A program made the translations under genes and the position numbers. Positions 33,956-43,016 of a stretch of 64,000 bases of DNA are shown here, in pieces. Where the stretch lies: assembly GCF_047495495.1 (NCBI RefSeq), contig NZ_CP179930.1:2604001-2668000 (forward strand), given 5' to 3'. The notes under the pieces are model-generated. The model worked only from the letters and a program-made list of their open reading frames with translations. It was not told the origin of the DNA and did not search any database. Numbering within the stretch: the first letter of the stretch is position 1; each line of letters starts with the position of its first letter. Origin of the DNA: Zymobacter sp047495495. Its GTDB lineage: Bacteria > Pseudomonadota > Gammaproteobacteria > Pseudomonadales > Halomonadaceae.

Positions 33956-34753
33956 TCAGGAGGCGATAGACGCGAACTGACGTACCAATACGGGGAACAG
34001 GCGCTGGTGCGATGCCATCAGTACGGTTTCCGGCTCAATGCGCGGAGAACCGTTAAGCGGGCCAACGATTGCGCCAGCTTCTTTCAGCAGCAGCGAAGCA
34101 AGGTGGGTATCGTATTCGTCCAGACCGAAGGCCAGGGCGAAATCGACACGACCGGCGGCGAAATCAGCCAGGTCCAGCAGCGGGCAACCGGAAGAACGGA
34201 TCATGTCGACCTGCGGTGCCAGTGCACGCGTGACGGCCTGATACTGTTCGATATTGCGCGCACGAATCCAGCGTTCCGGCAGGCTCATGGCAACGCGCGT
34301 ATCTTCGATCTGAGCGACCGGCTGCGTACGCATGCGGTGCTGATTGAAGCGCGTGCCCTGACCGCGGCTCACCACGAATTCTTCATCAGTGAAGGGGGAG
34401 ATCAGAACGCCGTGCTCGGCACGACCCTTGACGTAGCAGGTCATGGAGATCGCCCAGCCCGGAGCGCTGTGCGCCAGGTTGGAATAGCCGTGCTGCAGTT
34501 CGATTTTCCAATGGAAGTCTTTGCCCATTCCGGTACCTTCGCGGTACGGAGTGAAGCGACCAGAAATGCCGTGGAGGGGATAGCCACGCTCAAAGCTGCG
34601 CACAATCTGTGCCTCAGCGAAGCGTGCTGTGTCTTCCAGCAGGATATCGAGAGTCTTGTCTTCGCGAGCGACTTCGATCTTCTCGCGCATGCGGTAATAC
34701 GTATCCTGAGCGCCACGCAGGGCACGCAGGGCGAATTCGACCATAGGTTGCAT
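33956..34753 (-). CDS. suhB: SuhB-like inositol monophosphatase homologue, catalytic motifs lost
   Basis: A 265-residue protein of the inositol monophosphatase fold, placed divergently from trmJ just as suhB is in gammaproteobacteria. The C-terminal family features remain (RSSGCPLLDLADFAAGRVD near 186-204; YDTHLASLLLKEAGAIV near 214-230). The metal-binding motifs are gone. In place of DPLDGTTNF the sequence reads ELQHGYSNL (residues 85-93), and in place of the EESG glutamate pair it reads ISGRFT (63-68). I infer it cannot hydrolyse inositol phosphates. SuhB's known second role, in rRNA transcription antitermination and ribosome maturation with NusA/NusB/NusG, is reported not to need catalysis, so that role probably survives. 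Confidence 0.88.
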   Translation of the reverse strand: MQPMVEFALRALRGAQDTYYRMREKIEVAREDKTLDILLEDTARFAEAQIVRSFERGYPLHGISGRFTPYREGTGMGKDFHWKIELQHGYSNLAHSAPGWAISMTCYVKGRAEHGVLISPFTDEEFVVSRGQGTRFNQHRMRTQPVAQIEDTRVAMSLPERWIRARNIEQYQAVTRALAPQVDMIRSSGCPLLDLADFAAGRVDFALAFGLDEYDTHLASLLLKEAGAIVGPLNGSPRIEPETVLMASHQRLFPVLVRQFASIAS

Positions 34754-35002
34754 GGTATATCGACCTGATTCAGAGTGATGAACGACAAGGCTCCCCCATT
34801 AAAGGGGCCCCTACCGAAAGGCACTGTTAAAGAGCGAAAGAGTTGCGGAAGCGCGCTACCGAAGAAGCAGACGTCCTGCAAGGGACGCTATCCTAGCAGA
34901 ACGTCCAACAGCCGGAAAGCATCATGCTAGAATCTGCGTCAATTACGCCTTGTGCTTACTCATCTGCCGCCGCATGCGGCGCTTCAGGTCAAAGGAATTT
35001 CC

Positions 35003-35785
35003 GTGGACGCACTTCCTTCAGATAGCTGGCTTTCTCGCATTCGCATCGTTCTGGTCGGCACCAGCCACCCAGGCAACATCGGCGGCGTAGCGCGCGCCAT
35101 GAAGAACATGGGCCTATTCGATCTGGCGCTAGTCAGCCCGCGCTGTGCCCCCAACGAACGCGATGCCATCGCACGTGCATCCGGCGCAGACGATGTGCTG
35201 GCCAACCTCACCACTCACCACACGCTGGCGGAAGCGCTGACCGGCTGCACATGGGTCGTAGGCTGCAGTGCCCGCAGCCGCACGCTGCCGTGGCCGATGG
35301 TAACGCCGCGTGAATTCGCAGCGCGCCTACCGGGAGAACTGACCGCTGGCGGTGAAGATGCCCGCGTCGCGATCGTATTCGGCCGTGAGGATACAGGCCT
35401 CACCAACGACGAACTGCAGCACTGCCAAACCCATGTCCATATCCTCACCAATCCCCAGTTCTCTTCGCTGAACTTGGGAGCGGCAGTACAGGTCATGGCC
35501 TACGAAGCGCATCAGTGCTGGCGCGATCACCAAGATATCCGTGATGAGCACTCAGATACGCCGTTCGGCATCGAATGGGATCACCCGCTGGCCACGCAGG
35601 ACGAGCTGGAACAGCTGTTCGTGCACATGGAACGCTCGCTGATCGCACTCGGTTTCCATGACCCGGAAAACCCCCGCCAATTGATGCCCCGCCTACGACG
35701 TTTGTATGCCCGTGCTCGCCCCGATCGGATGGAAGTGAACATCCTTCGCGGCATCGCCAGTGCCATAGAAAAGGCCAAGCGATAG
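35003..35785 (+). CDS. trmJ: tRNA (cytidine/uridine-2'-O-) methyltransferase TrmJ
   Basis: A 260-residue SPOUT methyltransferase that methylates the 2'-hydroxyl of nucleotide 32 in tRNAs. Motifs seen: IRIVLVGTSHPGNIGGVARAMKNMG at the N-terminus, VAIVFGREDTGLTNDEL, and FSSLNLGAAVQVMAYE, which form the trefoil knot. The GTG at 35003 is preferred: AAAGGA lies six bases upstream, and upstream frame residues have no family match. Divergent from suhB, upstream of iscR; the cysE gene found between them in Pseudomonas is absent. Confidence 0.94.
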   Translation: MDALPSDSWLSRIRIVLVGTSHPGNIGGVARAMKNMGLFDLALVSPRCAPNERDAIARASGADDVLANLTTHHTLAEALTGCTWVVGCSARSRTLPWPMVTPREFAARLPGELTAGGEDARVAIVFGREDTGLTNDELQHCQTHVHILTNPQFSSLNLGAAVQVMAYEAHQCWRDHQDIRDEHSDTPFGIEWDHPLATQDELEQLFVHMERSLIALGFHDPENPRQLMPRLRRLYARARPDRMEVNILRGIASAIEKAKR

Positions 35786-35942
35786 GCTAAGAAAAGGGCG
35801 TTTTTGATCGCTTTTTAGCGCGGCACGGCGTCGCAAGCGACATTTATCCACAACCCCCTACGATCCTGCTCAATCCCGCATGATCACGGCGTTTTCCTAG
35901 CGATAGAAAGATTTTCTTAATTCCTATTAAAATTGTGGGGTA

Positions 35943-35970
35943 TTGACATACCCCCCTTGTTATCTATATG
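35943..35970 (+). promoter_or_regulatory. probable iscR promoter
   Basis: TTGACA at 35943 with AT-rich TATCTATAT about 12-17 bases on, roughly 100 bases before the iscR start, in an AT-rich 280-bp region that otherwise holds no gene. IscR-type operators are expected here but I cannot define one. Confidence 0.45.
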
Positions 35971-36067
35971 CAATTGTGGTCAAGGCTCGCTTACGACGGG
36001 TCGACAGTACTCCCGCTTTTATACCCATCATTCACATAACGCCTAATTATTACGAGGGCACACTTTC

Positions 36068-36538
36068 ATGCGCCTGACCACAAAAGGCCGCTACGCGGTC
36101 ACTGCAATGCTGGATCTGGCAATCCACGCTGAAAACAATACGCCCATCAGTCTGGCGGATATTTCCAAACGCCAGGCCATTTCGCTCTCCTATCTGGAGC
36201 AGCTCTTCGCTCGCCTGCGTCGTTCGGGGCTAGTCAACAGCGTGCGGGGACCAGGGGGTGGTTATCTGCTGAGCGATTCTCCTGACAACATCTCCATCGC
36301 ACGCGTTGTGGATGCCGTCAACGAGTCCGTGGACGCGACGCGCTGTCAGAAGCGTGGCGATTGTCAGAATGGAGCGCCGTGTCTGACGCACCATCTGTGG
36401 TGCGAACTGTCCGATACCATTCACGACTTTCTGGATGGCATTTCGCTGGGACAGCTGCTGCGTCGTCGCGAAGTTAGCGACATTGCGCATATGCAACAGG
36501 GCCATCACGACGAGCGCGTGATCTCCTTTGCGCACTGA
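36068..36538 (+). CDS. iscR: Fe-S cluster regulator IscR
   Basis: A 156-residue Rrf2-family regulator. The winged helix-turn-helix spans 1-75 (MRLTTKGRYAVTAMLDLA; SLSYLEQLFARLRR; GPGGGYLLS). The [2Fe-2S] ligands are present as Cys93, Cys99, Cys105 and His108. With the cluster bound it represses the isc operon; without it, it activates other Fe-S genes. It is separated from iscS by 145 bases with an inverted repeat in between, unlike the tight spacing in many operons. Confidence 0.96.
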   Translation: MRLTTKGRYAVTAMLDLAIHAENNTPISLADISKRQAISLSYLEQLFARLRRSGLVNSVRGPGGGYLLSDSPDNISIARVVDAVNESVDATRCQKRGDCQNGAPCLTHHLWCELSDTIHDFLDGISLGQLLRRREVSDIAHMQQGHHDERVISFAH

Positions 36539-36622
36539 GGCAGCGTAGCAAGACCCGCCCGGCCGCTTTTTTACGTTCGCCGACGTAGGTCATAACGGTT
36601 ATCATTTGCGTGTAGTATAGTA

Positions 36623-36652
36623 GCCATGCAAGATGTTCAGGAATTGCATGGC
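36623..36652 (+). promoter_or_regulatory. 9-bp inverted repeat upstream of iscS
   Basis: GCCATGCAA and TTGCATGGC separated by 12 bases, 31 bases before the iscS start and just after a TATAGT at 36616. It could be a protein operator or a leader hairpin for iscS. Confidence 0.5.
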
Positions 36653-36683
36653 TCTATTCACCGACCAGCAAAGGTAGCCGCCC

Positions 36684-37853
36684 ATGCCTCGATTCCCCCT
36701 CTATTTCGATTACGCCGCCTCTACCCCCGTCGACCCTCGTGTAGCCGATATCATGGCCCAGCACCTGACGTTGGATGGCAACTATGCCAATCCCGCGTCG
36801 CGTAGCCATATGCCCGGCTGGCTGGCAGAGCAGGCCGTCGAAATAGGGCGCCGTCAGGTTGCGGATACGCTCAAAGTCGATCCTCGTGAGATCATCTGGA
36901 CGTCAGGGGCTACCGAAGCAGACAACCTTGCCTTGATCGGGTTCATGCGCGCCAATGCCGATCGCGGCCGCCACCTCATCACGTCGATCATCGAACACAA
37001 AGCCATCATCGACACGGCACGCTACCTCGAAGAGGAAGAAGGCGTGCGCGTCACATGGCTGACGCCCGAAGCCGATGGGCGAATCTCCCCCGCCGCTCTC
37101 GAAGCTGCCATTTCCAATGAAACGGCACTCGTATCGCTGATGGCGGTCAACAACGAAGTGGGCAGCATCAATGACCTGAAAGCGCTGGGCGATATCGCTC
37201 ACGCTCACGGCGCAGCGTTCCACGTCGATGGCGCACAGGCCATCGGGCATATTCCGCTCGACCTCAGTCAGCTGCCCGTCGACATGCTGTCGCTGTCCGG
37301 CCATAAGGCCTATGGCCCCAAAGGTGTAGGGGCGCTTTATATCCGCCGAGACACCCGTGTGGCCCCGCTTATCCACGGAGGCGGTCACGAGCGCGGCTAC
37401 CGCTCGGGCACGCTGCCGACTCACCAGATTGCGGGTATGGGCAAAGCCTTCGAGATCATCAACCAGAATCTGGACGGCGAGATCGCACACCTACGTGACA
37501 TGCGCCAACGCTTCCTCGACGGTCTGCAATGCCTGACGGCCACCCATATCAACGGCCCCCGCGACGGCGGTTCACCGCATCTGGTTAACCTGGCATTTGA
37601 AGGCATCGACGGTGAAACGCTGATGATGGAAATGAAGGAATTGGCGGTCTCAACCGGTTCGGCCTGCAACTCCGCCAGTCTGACGCCCTCCTTCGTACTG
37701 ACGGGCATTGGGCTGTCGCCCGAACTGGCACTGTCCTCTGTGCGTTTCAGCTTTGGCCGTTTCACCACCGCCGAAGACATCGACGTCGCCACGCAGGTCA
37801 TCATGCAGGCCGTACGCAAGCTGCGCCCGACGACCAACGACCAGCACGCCTAG
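36684..37853 (+). CDS. iscS: cysteine desulfurase IscS, shortened C-terminus
   Basis: A 389-residue PLP enzyme that takes sulfur from cysteine for Fe-S clusters and tRNA thiolation. The PLP lysine is in SLSGHKAYGPKGVG, the cofactor His in IIEHKA, and the active-site Cys in the loop STGSACNSASLTPS. It follows E. coli IscS closely to RFTTAEDID, but ends at KLRPTTNDQHA. It lacks the roughly 20-residue tail (with SPLWEMY) that E. coli IscS uses to bind IscU. No iscU follows; the next gene is iscA, 31 bases on. Confidence 0.95.
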   Translation: MPRFPLYFDYAASTPVDPRVADIMAQHLTLDGNYANPASRSHMPGWLAEQAVEIGRRQVADTLKVDPREIIWTSGATEADNLALIGFMRANADRGRHLITSIIEHKAIIDTARYLEEEEGVRVTWLTPEADGRISPAALEAAISNETALVSLMAVNNEVGSINDLKALGDIAHAHGAAFHVDGAQAIGHIPLDLSQLPVDMLSLSGHKAYGPKGVGALYIRRDTRVAPLIHGGGHERGYRSGTLPTHQIAGMGKAFEIINQNLDGEIAHLRDMRQRFLDGLQCLTATHINGPRDGGSPHLVNLAFEGIDGETLMMEMKELAVSTGSACNSASLTPSFVLTGIGLSPELALSSVRFSFGRFTTAEDIDVATQVIMQAVRKLRPTTNDQHA

Positions 37854-37884
37854 GCGCGCCCAGACACTATTTCGGAGACACTTC

Positions 37885-38211
37885 ATGGCTCAGATCACCA
37901 TGACTCAGGCCGCCGCCGATCAGATCAAGCGCCTGATCGCCAATGAACACCATGCGCTCGGGCTACGCGTGGGCGTCAAGCCCAGCGGCTGCTCAGGCTA
38001 TGCTTACACCCTCGACCTGGCACGCCAACTGAACGATGATGATCATGTCTTCACGCATGACGACGCCCAGATCATCATTGATGATGAAGCGCTGCACATG
38101 CTCGACGGCACCGAAGTGGACTACGTGAGCGAAGGCCTCAACCGCCTGTTCAAGTTCCACAACCCCAACGTCAAGGACGAATGCGGCTGTGGCGAAAGCT
38201 TCAGCGTCTGA
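37885..38211 (+). CDS. iscA: A-type Fe-S carrier IscA
   Basis: A 108-residue A-type carrier with the three ligand cysteines: SGCSG near residue 35 and CGCG near the C-terminus (VKDECGCGESF). The C-terminal EGLNRLFKFHNPNVKDECGCGESF is close to E. coli IscA, more so than to ErpA or SufA. CGGAGA lies about eight bases before the ATG. In the usual operon iscU precedes and hscB-hscA-fdx follows; here ndk follows instead. It may have to receive clusters from a scaffold encoded elsewhere, such as SufBCD. Confidence 0.93.
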   Translation: MAQITMTQAAADQIKRLIANEHHALGLRVGVKPSGCSGYAYTLDLARQLNDDDHVFTHDDAQIIIDDEALHMLDGTEVDYVSEGLNRLFKFHNPNVKDECGCGESFSV

Positions 38212-38353
38212 CACGCCCGCTGATGGATGAGTCGGCCCCGCGGCCGATATCGAACAGGAGAGCATGCACGATGACATGCCATGTCCTTCCGTTCATGTCA
38301 CCGCGCGTGAGTATCGCCTCTCCGTCAATCGCATTCATTACAAGGAGCAGTTC

Positions 38354-38785
38354 ATGGCTATCGAACGTACGTTTTCTATCATCAAGCCCAATGCCGTTGC
38401 CCAAAACGTGATCGGTGAAATCGAGCGACGTTTTGAGCAGGCAGGTCTGACGATCATCGCCATGAAAATGCTGAAACTGACGCGCGAAGAAGCCGAAGGG
38501 TTCTACGCCGAGCATAAGGGCAAGCCGTTCTTTGCTGGCCTAATCGACTTCATGACCTCTGGCCCGATGATCGTGCAGGTGCTGGAAGGCGAAAATGCCA
38601 TCCACCACAACCGCGAGCTGATGGGGGCCACCGATCCGGCCAAAGCGGCACCGGGTACGATCCGCGCCGATTTCGGCTCTCACGAGCAGGTGTCAGCCAA
38701 TGCCGTGCACGGCTCGGATTCGCCAATCTCCGCCGCACGTGAAATCCGCTATTTCTTTACTGAGGATGAACTGTTCCCGCACTGA
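38354..38785 (+). CDS. ndk: nucleoside diphosphate kinase
   Basis: A 143-residue NDK, the standard bacterial length, equalising NTP and dNTP pools through a phospho-histidine intermediate. The active His is in NAVHGSDS, and the N-terminal ERTFSIIKPNAV is typical. AAGGAG lies six bases before the ATG at 38354. Confidence 0.98.
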   Translation: MAIERTFSIIKPNAVAQNVIGEIERRFEQAGLTIIAMKMLKLTREEAEGFYAEHKGKPFFAGLIDFMTSGPMIVQVLEGENAIHHNRELMGATDPAKAAPGTIRADFGSHEQVSANAVHGSDSPISAAREIRYFFTEDELFPH

Positions 38786-38947
38786 TCCCATCACTGCGGC
38801 ACCGTCCCTCGGCATTCTGCGCGCACAGCGCCTCTCTGCGGCCGTTCCCTCTGTACGGGCACGGCCAGACAGGGTAGGCTCTGTGCGCCTGTTTTCATTC
38901 TGTAGCTAGTGCCTTTCGCACCTAGTGTTCTCGTTTCCGGACAGACG

Positions 38948-40072
38948 ATGACCGCAACTGATTCTGCTGCGCCCCGCCCCAACCTGCTGGGCTTCTCCCT
39001 TGATGATATGGTGGAGTTCTTCACCGGTATCGGAGAAAAGACATTCCGCGCCAAACAAGTGATGAAGTGGATTCATCATGAGGGCGTGACCGATTTTGCC
39101 GACATGACCAACCTGTCGAAGGCACTGCGCGAAAAGCTGACGCGTACAGCCGAAATCCGCGCACCGCGCGTGGCATGGCAGGGGGAGTCCAAGGACGGCA
39201 CCCGCAAGTGGGTCATCGAAACCGATGGCGGCAGCTTGGTCGAAACCGTACTGATTCCTGCCGACGGTGGCCGTCGCACGCTGTGCGTCTCGTCACAGGT
39301 AGGCTGTTCGCTCGACTGCAGCTTCTGCTCGACTGGCAAACAGGGCTTCGCCCGCAACCTGACCAGCGATGAAATCATCGGACAGGTCTGGATCGCCAGC
39401 CACACCGGCGCCGCTTACGACGATGGCCGACGCCCCGTCACCAACGTGGTGATGATGGGCATGGGCGAGCCGCTGATGAACTATCAGCCGGTCGTCACCG
39501 CCATGAAGCTGATGCTGGACGACAACGCCTATGGGCTGTCCAAGCGCCGTGTAACGCTGTCCACGTCCGGCGTCGTGCCGATGATCGACAAGCTGGGCGA
39601 CGAACTGGACGTCAGTCTGGCGATCTCGCTGCATGCACCTACCGACGAGCTGCGCAACACTCTGGTGCCCATCAATCGCAAATACAATATTGAGAAGCTA
39701 CTGGACTCATGCCGCCGCTATCTCGAGAAGTGCGGCGATGCTCGAATGATCACGGTGGAATATACCTTGATCAGTGGGGTAAACGATCAGCGTGAACATG
39801 CCGATCAACTGGCTGAACTGCTGCGGACTATTCCGTGCAAGATCAACCTAATTCCCTTCAACCCGTTCCCCGGATCGGGCTACGAGAAACCGTCGCGTAA
39901 CCAGAGCATGCGTTTTCAGGGCTGGCTGTACGAGCACGGCTACCATGCGCCAATCCGCCAGACGCGCGGTGACGACATCGACGCCGCCTGTGGACAGCTG
40001 GTCGGTCGCGTCAAGGACCGTACTCGCCGCCAGGAGCGCTATATTCAGACGCTGCAGCTCGACGCGGACTGA
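38948..40072 (+). CDS. rlmN: 23S rRNA A2503 / tRNA A37 methyltransferase RlmN
   Basis: A 374-residue radical SAM enzyme that makes 2-methyladenosine in 23S rRNA and tRNA. The cluster motif is CSLDCSFCSTGKQG. MMGMGEPLMNY and a second conserved Cys near the C-terminus (CGQLVGRVKDR) complete the mechanism. The ATG at 38948 with GGACAG upstream is preferred over a GTG at 38909. Confidence 0.97.
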   Translation: MTATDSAAPRPNLLGFSLDDMVEFFTGIGEKTFRAKQVMKWIHHEGVTDFADMTNLSKALREKLTRTAEIRAPRVAWQGESKDGTRKWVIETDGGSLVETVLIPADGGRRTLCVSSQVGCSLDCSFCSTGKQGFARNLTSDEIIGQVWIASHTGAAYDDGRRPVTNVVMMGMGEPLMNYQPVVTAMKLMLDDNAYGLSKRRVTLSTSGVVPMIDKLGDELDVSLAISLHAPTDELRNTLVPINRKYNIEKLLDSCRRYLEKCGDARMITVEYTLISGVNDQREHADQLAELLRTIPCKINLIPFNPFPGSGYEKPSRNQSMRFQGWLYEHGYHAPIRQTRGDDIDAACGQLVGRVKDRTRRQERYIQTLQLDAD

Positions 40073-40150
40073 TTCGACGCTCACGCAGTAATGCATGACA
40101 GCGCACGATGGTAGCGTATGCCGAACGGGGGCCGACACAGAGGCACCGTC

Positions 40151-40693
40151 ATGCTTCGACATACGCTTTACCCAAGCGCCAGACACGCGCTGTGCTGGAT
40201 ACTGTGCCTACTGAGCTGTAGTGGATGCACCCTGTTTCACCCCGCGCCATCACCCGCGGCTAGCACTGCTGCTCAGGCATGGATAGCCGTCGGACAGGAG
40301 TATCTGGTCGAGGGCGATATCAGCGGTGCGCGCCAAGCTTTCGATCACGCCCGCCGCTTCGATGAAGCGCAACCGACGCTCTGGCATGGGCTGGCGCTCT
40401 GCGCACAGCTTGAGCATGACGGACCGCTGGCACACGAGCGGTATCAGCGAGCGCTGGCACTGGCCGAACAGCGCGCGGGAGATACGCACGAAGCGGATGA
40501 CAGCGATCGAGACAGAGAGTACGTTGCCCTTCTCAATAACCACGCACGTCTGTTGTATGATGAAGGGGCTATACGCGAGGCTTGTGCCGAATTCGACAGG
40601 GCCGCTCGATACCCTACGGGTATCGGCAATCCCATTACGGCGCAGAACCTTACCCTGTGCCATACGATATCCGTGGCACCATCGCCCTTGTGA
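40151..40693 (+). CDS. pilF: short TPR lipoprotein in the PilF position
   Basis: A 180-residue lipoprotein with a signal peptide ending in the lipobox LSCSGC (Cys27) and about three TPR-like helix pairs (from AQAWIAVGQEYLVEGD on). It lies between rlmN and rodZ, where pilF (the PilW pilotin for the PilQ secretin) lies in Pseudomonas. It is about 70 residues shorter than usual PilF, having fewer TPRs. Either a reduced pilotin or a repurposed envelope lipoprotein. GAGGC lies seven bases before the ATG at 40151. Confidence 0.75.
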   Translation: MLRHTLYPSARHALCWILCLLSCSGCTLFHPAPSPAASTAAQAWIAVGQEYLVEGDISGARQAFDHARRFDEAQPTLWHGLALCAQLEHDGPLAHERYQRALALAEQRAGDTHEADDSDRDREYVALLNNHARLLYDEGAIREACAEFDRAARYPTGIGNPITAQNLTLCHTISVAPSPL

Positions 40694-40851
40694 CACGACA
40701 GCGGTGCCACTCCGAAGACAAGGACCGTCACCGTTGATGCAGCAGGGTCAGCAACACCGGAATATCAGGCTTTTCGTGAAGCCTCCTGTCGCCGGGTTCA
40801 CCTATAGTTAGGCATGACAGTGATTGCCACGATTTGACAAGGACACGCCGC

Positions 40852-41814
40852 ATGAGCGAACAGTCAGCCCCCTCCTCCCCCCAGCTCAGTGCCGGACAAC
40901 TGCTGCGCCGCGCACGTGAGCAGCAGCAACTCGGCATCGAACAGGTCGCCGCACGCCTGAACCTTCGCCCGTCGCTGATCACCGATATCGAAGCCGACAA
41001 CTACGATCATCTCCAGATCGTGGCTTATCGGCGCGGGTATCTGCGCGCCTACGCACGGCTGCTGAAGCTGTCCGAGGCAGAAGTTACCGCCGCCCACGAT
41101 CGCGATAACGTGACGACCCAGCAGAAGGAACCGCATCGTCCGGCTCCGATTCGCCCGATCAAGCGCCCGAGCCGCTTCGGCCGCGTGCTGTTCCGCATCG
41201 TCACTCTTGCGATCATCGTGGCACTGGCCATCATGACCCTCAACTGGTGGCGCACTCATCAAGACGTAGATGACAAGCGTACGCCGTCGACCGCTAGCGA
41301 TATTGGTACGGTGCCGCTGTCCGGTCAGCCCATACAGCCCGTCACGCCACCGGCCATTGCCCCCGCCGAGCAGCCTGCTGCACCGACAATGACGCCAGCT
41401 CCCGCTCCGACAGTACCGCAGGAAGATTCCTTGCAAGTACCTGTGTCGCAGGGGATCAACGGCGCTCAGCTGACCGAAAATAGCGCCGCAGCGATGGCCC
41501 AGAACAACGCACTGGCGCAGGAAGCCTCTTCCGCCGCGGGCGCAGCCACCACGACCGCTCCGGCCCCAGCAGCGGCACCGCTGGCACTGAGCTGCCGCCA
41601 AGACTGCTGGATCCAAATCCGTGACGCCGAAGGCACCAGCCTGCAGAGCGGTCTGCTGAAAGCCGGTACCCCGCGCGAGTTCGCAGGCAAGGCACCTTAT
41701 CGCATCGTGATCGGAAACGTCGCTGCGGCCACGCTGTCCTATCAGGGCAAGCCTGTAGATCTTAAGCAATACGCTCGCGGCGGTAATGTTGCGCGCTTCA
41801 ACCTGGGTCAGTAA
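40852..41814 (+). CDS. rodZ: cytoskeletal protein RodZ
   Basis: A 320-residue bitopic protein. The cytoplasmic helix-turn-helix domain (residues 14-85; LLRRAREQQQLGIEQVAARLNL) binds MreB. A basic stretch leads to one membrane segment (about 112-133). A long Pro/Ala/Thr-rich periplasmic linker follows, and a C-terminal DUF4115 beta domain starts at about 240 (LALSCRQDCWIQIRDAEG). It maintains rod shape. AAGGAC precedes the ATG at 40852. Six bases before ispG. Confidence 0.93.
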   Translation: MSEQSAPSSPQLSAGQLLRRAREQQQLGIEQVAARLNLRPSLITDIEADNYDHLQIVAYRRGYLRAYARLLKLSEAEVTAAHDRDNVTTQQKEPHRPAPIRPIKRPSRFGRVLFRIVTLAIIVALAIMTLNWWRTHQDVDDKRTPSTASDIGTVPLSGQPIQPVTPPAIAPAEQPAAPTMTPAPAPTVPQEDSLQVPVSQGINGAQLTENSAAAMAQNNALAQEASSAAGAATTTAPAPAAAPLALSCRQDCWIQIRDAEGTSLQSGLLKAGTPREFAGKAPYRIVIGNVAAATLSYQGKPVDLKQYARGGNVARFNLGQ

Positions 41815-41820
41815 CCGATT

Positions 41821-42936
41821 ATGCATAACCCGTCATCGATCAAACGCCGCCCTTCACGCCAGATTCATGTGGGCAACGTGCCTGTCGGCGGAGACGCTCC
41901 CATCAGCGTCCAAAGCATGACCAACACCAATACGCTCGACGTAGCGGCAACCGTGGCTCAGATACAGCGTATCCAAGCCGCGGGCGCCGACATGGTGCGC
42001 GTATCGGTGCCTGATATGGACTGCGCAGAAGCGTTCGGCAAGATTCGTCAGCAGGTAGATATCCCGCTGATCGCTGACATCCACTTCGATTACCGCATCG
42101 CGTTGCGCGTAGCCGAGCTGGGCGTCGACTGTTTGCGCATCAACCCGGGCAACATTGGCCGTGAAGATCGCGTGCATGCTGTCGTGCAGTCGGCACGCGA
42201 TCATGGCATCCCAATCCGCATCGGCGTCAACGCGGGTTCGCTGGAAAAGGACCTGCAGCGCAAGTACGGCGAACCCACGCCACAGGCATTGGTCGAGTCG
42301 GCAATGCGCCATATTGACTACCTCGATAAGCTCGACTTTCAGGACTTCAAAGTGTCGCTGAAGGCCAGCGACGTCTTTATGGCCGTGGCGGCGTACCGCC
42401 TGATTGCCGACCAAATCGAACAGCCGCTGCACCTCGGCATCACCGAAGCGGGCGGCCTGCGCTCGGGCACGGTGAAGTCTTCGGTCGGGCTGGGCATGCT
42501 GCTGATGGACGGTATCGGTGATACCTTGCGCATCTCGCTGGCGGCTGACCCCGTCGAAGAGATCAAGGTCGGTTTCGACATCCTCAAAAGCCTGCGCCTG
42601 CGCAGTAAAGGCATCAACTTCATCGCTTGCCCTAGCTGTTCGCGCCAGAACTTCGATGTCATCTCGACCATGAACGCACTGGAACAGCGGCTTGAAGATG
42701 TCACTACCGCGCTCGACGTGGCCGTCATCGGCTGCGTCGTCAACGGCCCGGGGGAAGCCAAGGAAGCCGATCTAGGCCTGACGGGGGGAAGTCCCAACCT
42801 GGTCTACATCGACGGCAAGCCGGTCTCGAAACTGCGCAATGATAATCTGGTCGACGATCTGGAAGCGCTGATCCGTGAGCGCATCGCGCGCAAGCAGGAA
42901 GAAGAAGACAACGTGATCGCACGCAGCGGCCTTTGA
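41821..42936 (+). CDS. ispG: 4-hydroxy-3-methylbut-2-enyl diphosphate synthase IspG
   Basis: A 371-residue MEP-pathway enzyme converting MEcPP to HMBPP. It has an N-terminal TIM barrel (VGGDAPISVQSMTNTNT; LIADIHFDYRIAL) and a C-terminal [4Fe-4S] domain with CPSCSRQNFD and GCVVNGPGEAK. It needs a working Fe-S assembly system, which matters because the neighbouring isc operon is incomplete. Confidence 0.97.
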   Translation: MHNPSSIKRRPSRQIHVGNVPVGGDAPISVQSMTNTNTLDVAATVAQIQRIQAAGADMVRVSVPDMDCAEAFGKIRQQVDIPLIADIHFDYRIALRVAELGVDCLRINPGNIGREDRVHAVVQSARDHGIPIRIGVNAGSLEKDLQRKYGEPTPQALVESAMRHIDYLDKLDFQDFKVSLKASDVFMAVAAYRLIADQIEQPLHLGITEAGGLRSGTVKSSVGLGMLLMDGIGDTLRISLAADPVEEIKVGFDILKSLRLRSKGINFIACPSCSRQNFDVISTMNALEQRLEDVTTALDVAVIGCVVNGPGEAKEADLGLTGGSPNLVYIDGKPVSKLRNDNLVDDLEALIRERIARKQEEEDNVIARSGL

Positions 42937-43016
42937 ATCAGGTATCATCAAAGGTCCCTTGACGCATAATGCGGTGCGCCGACAGGCGCAGCGCCCACGA
43001 ATTCAAGAACGAACGC

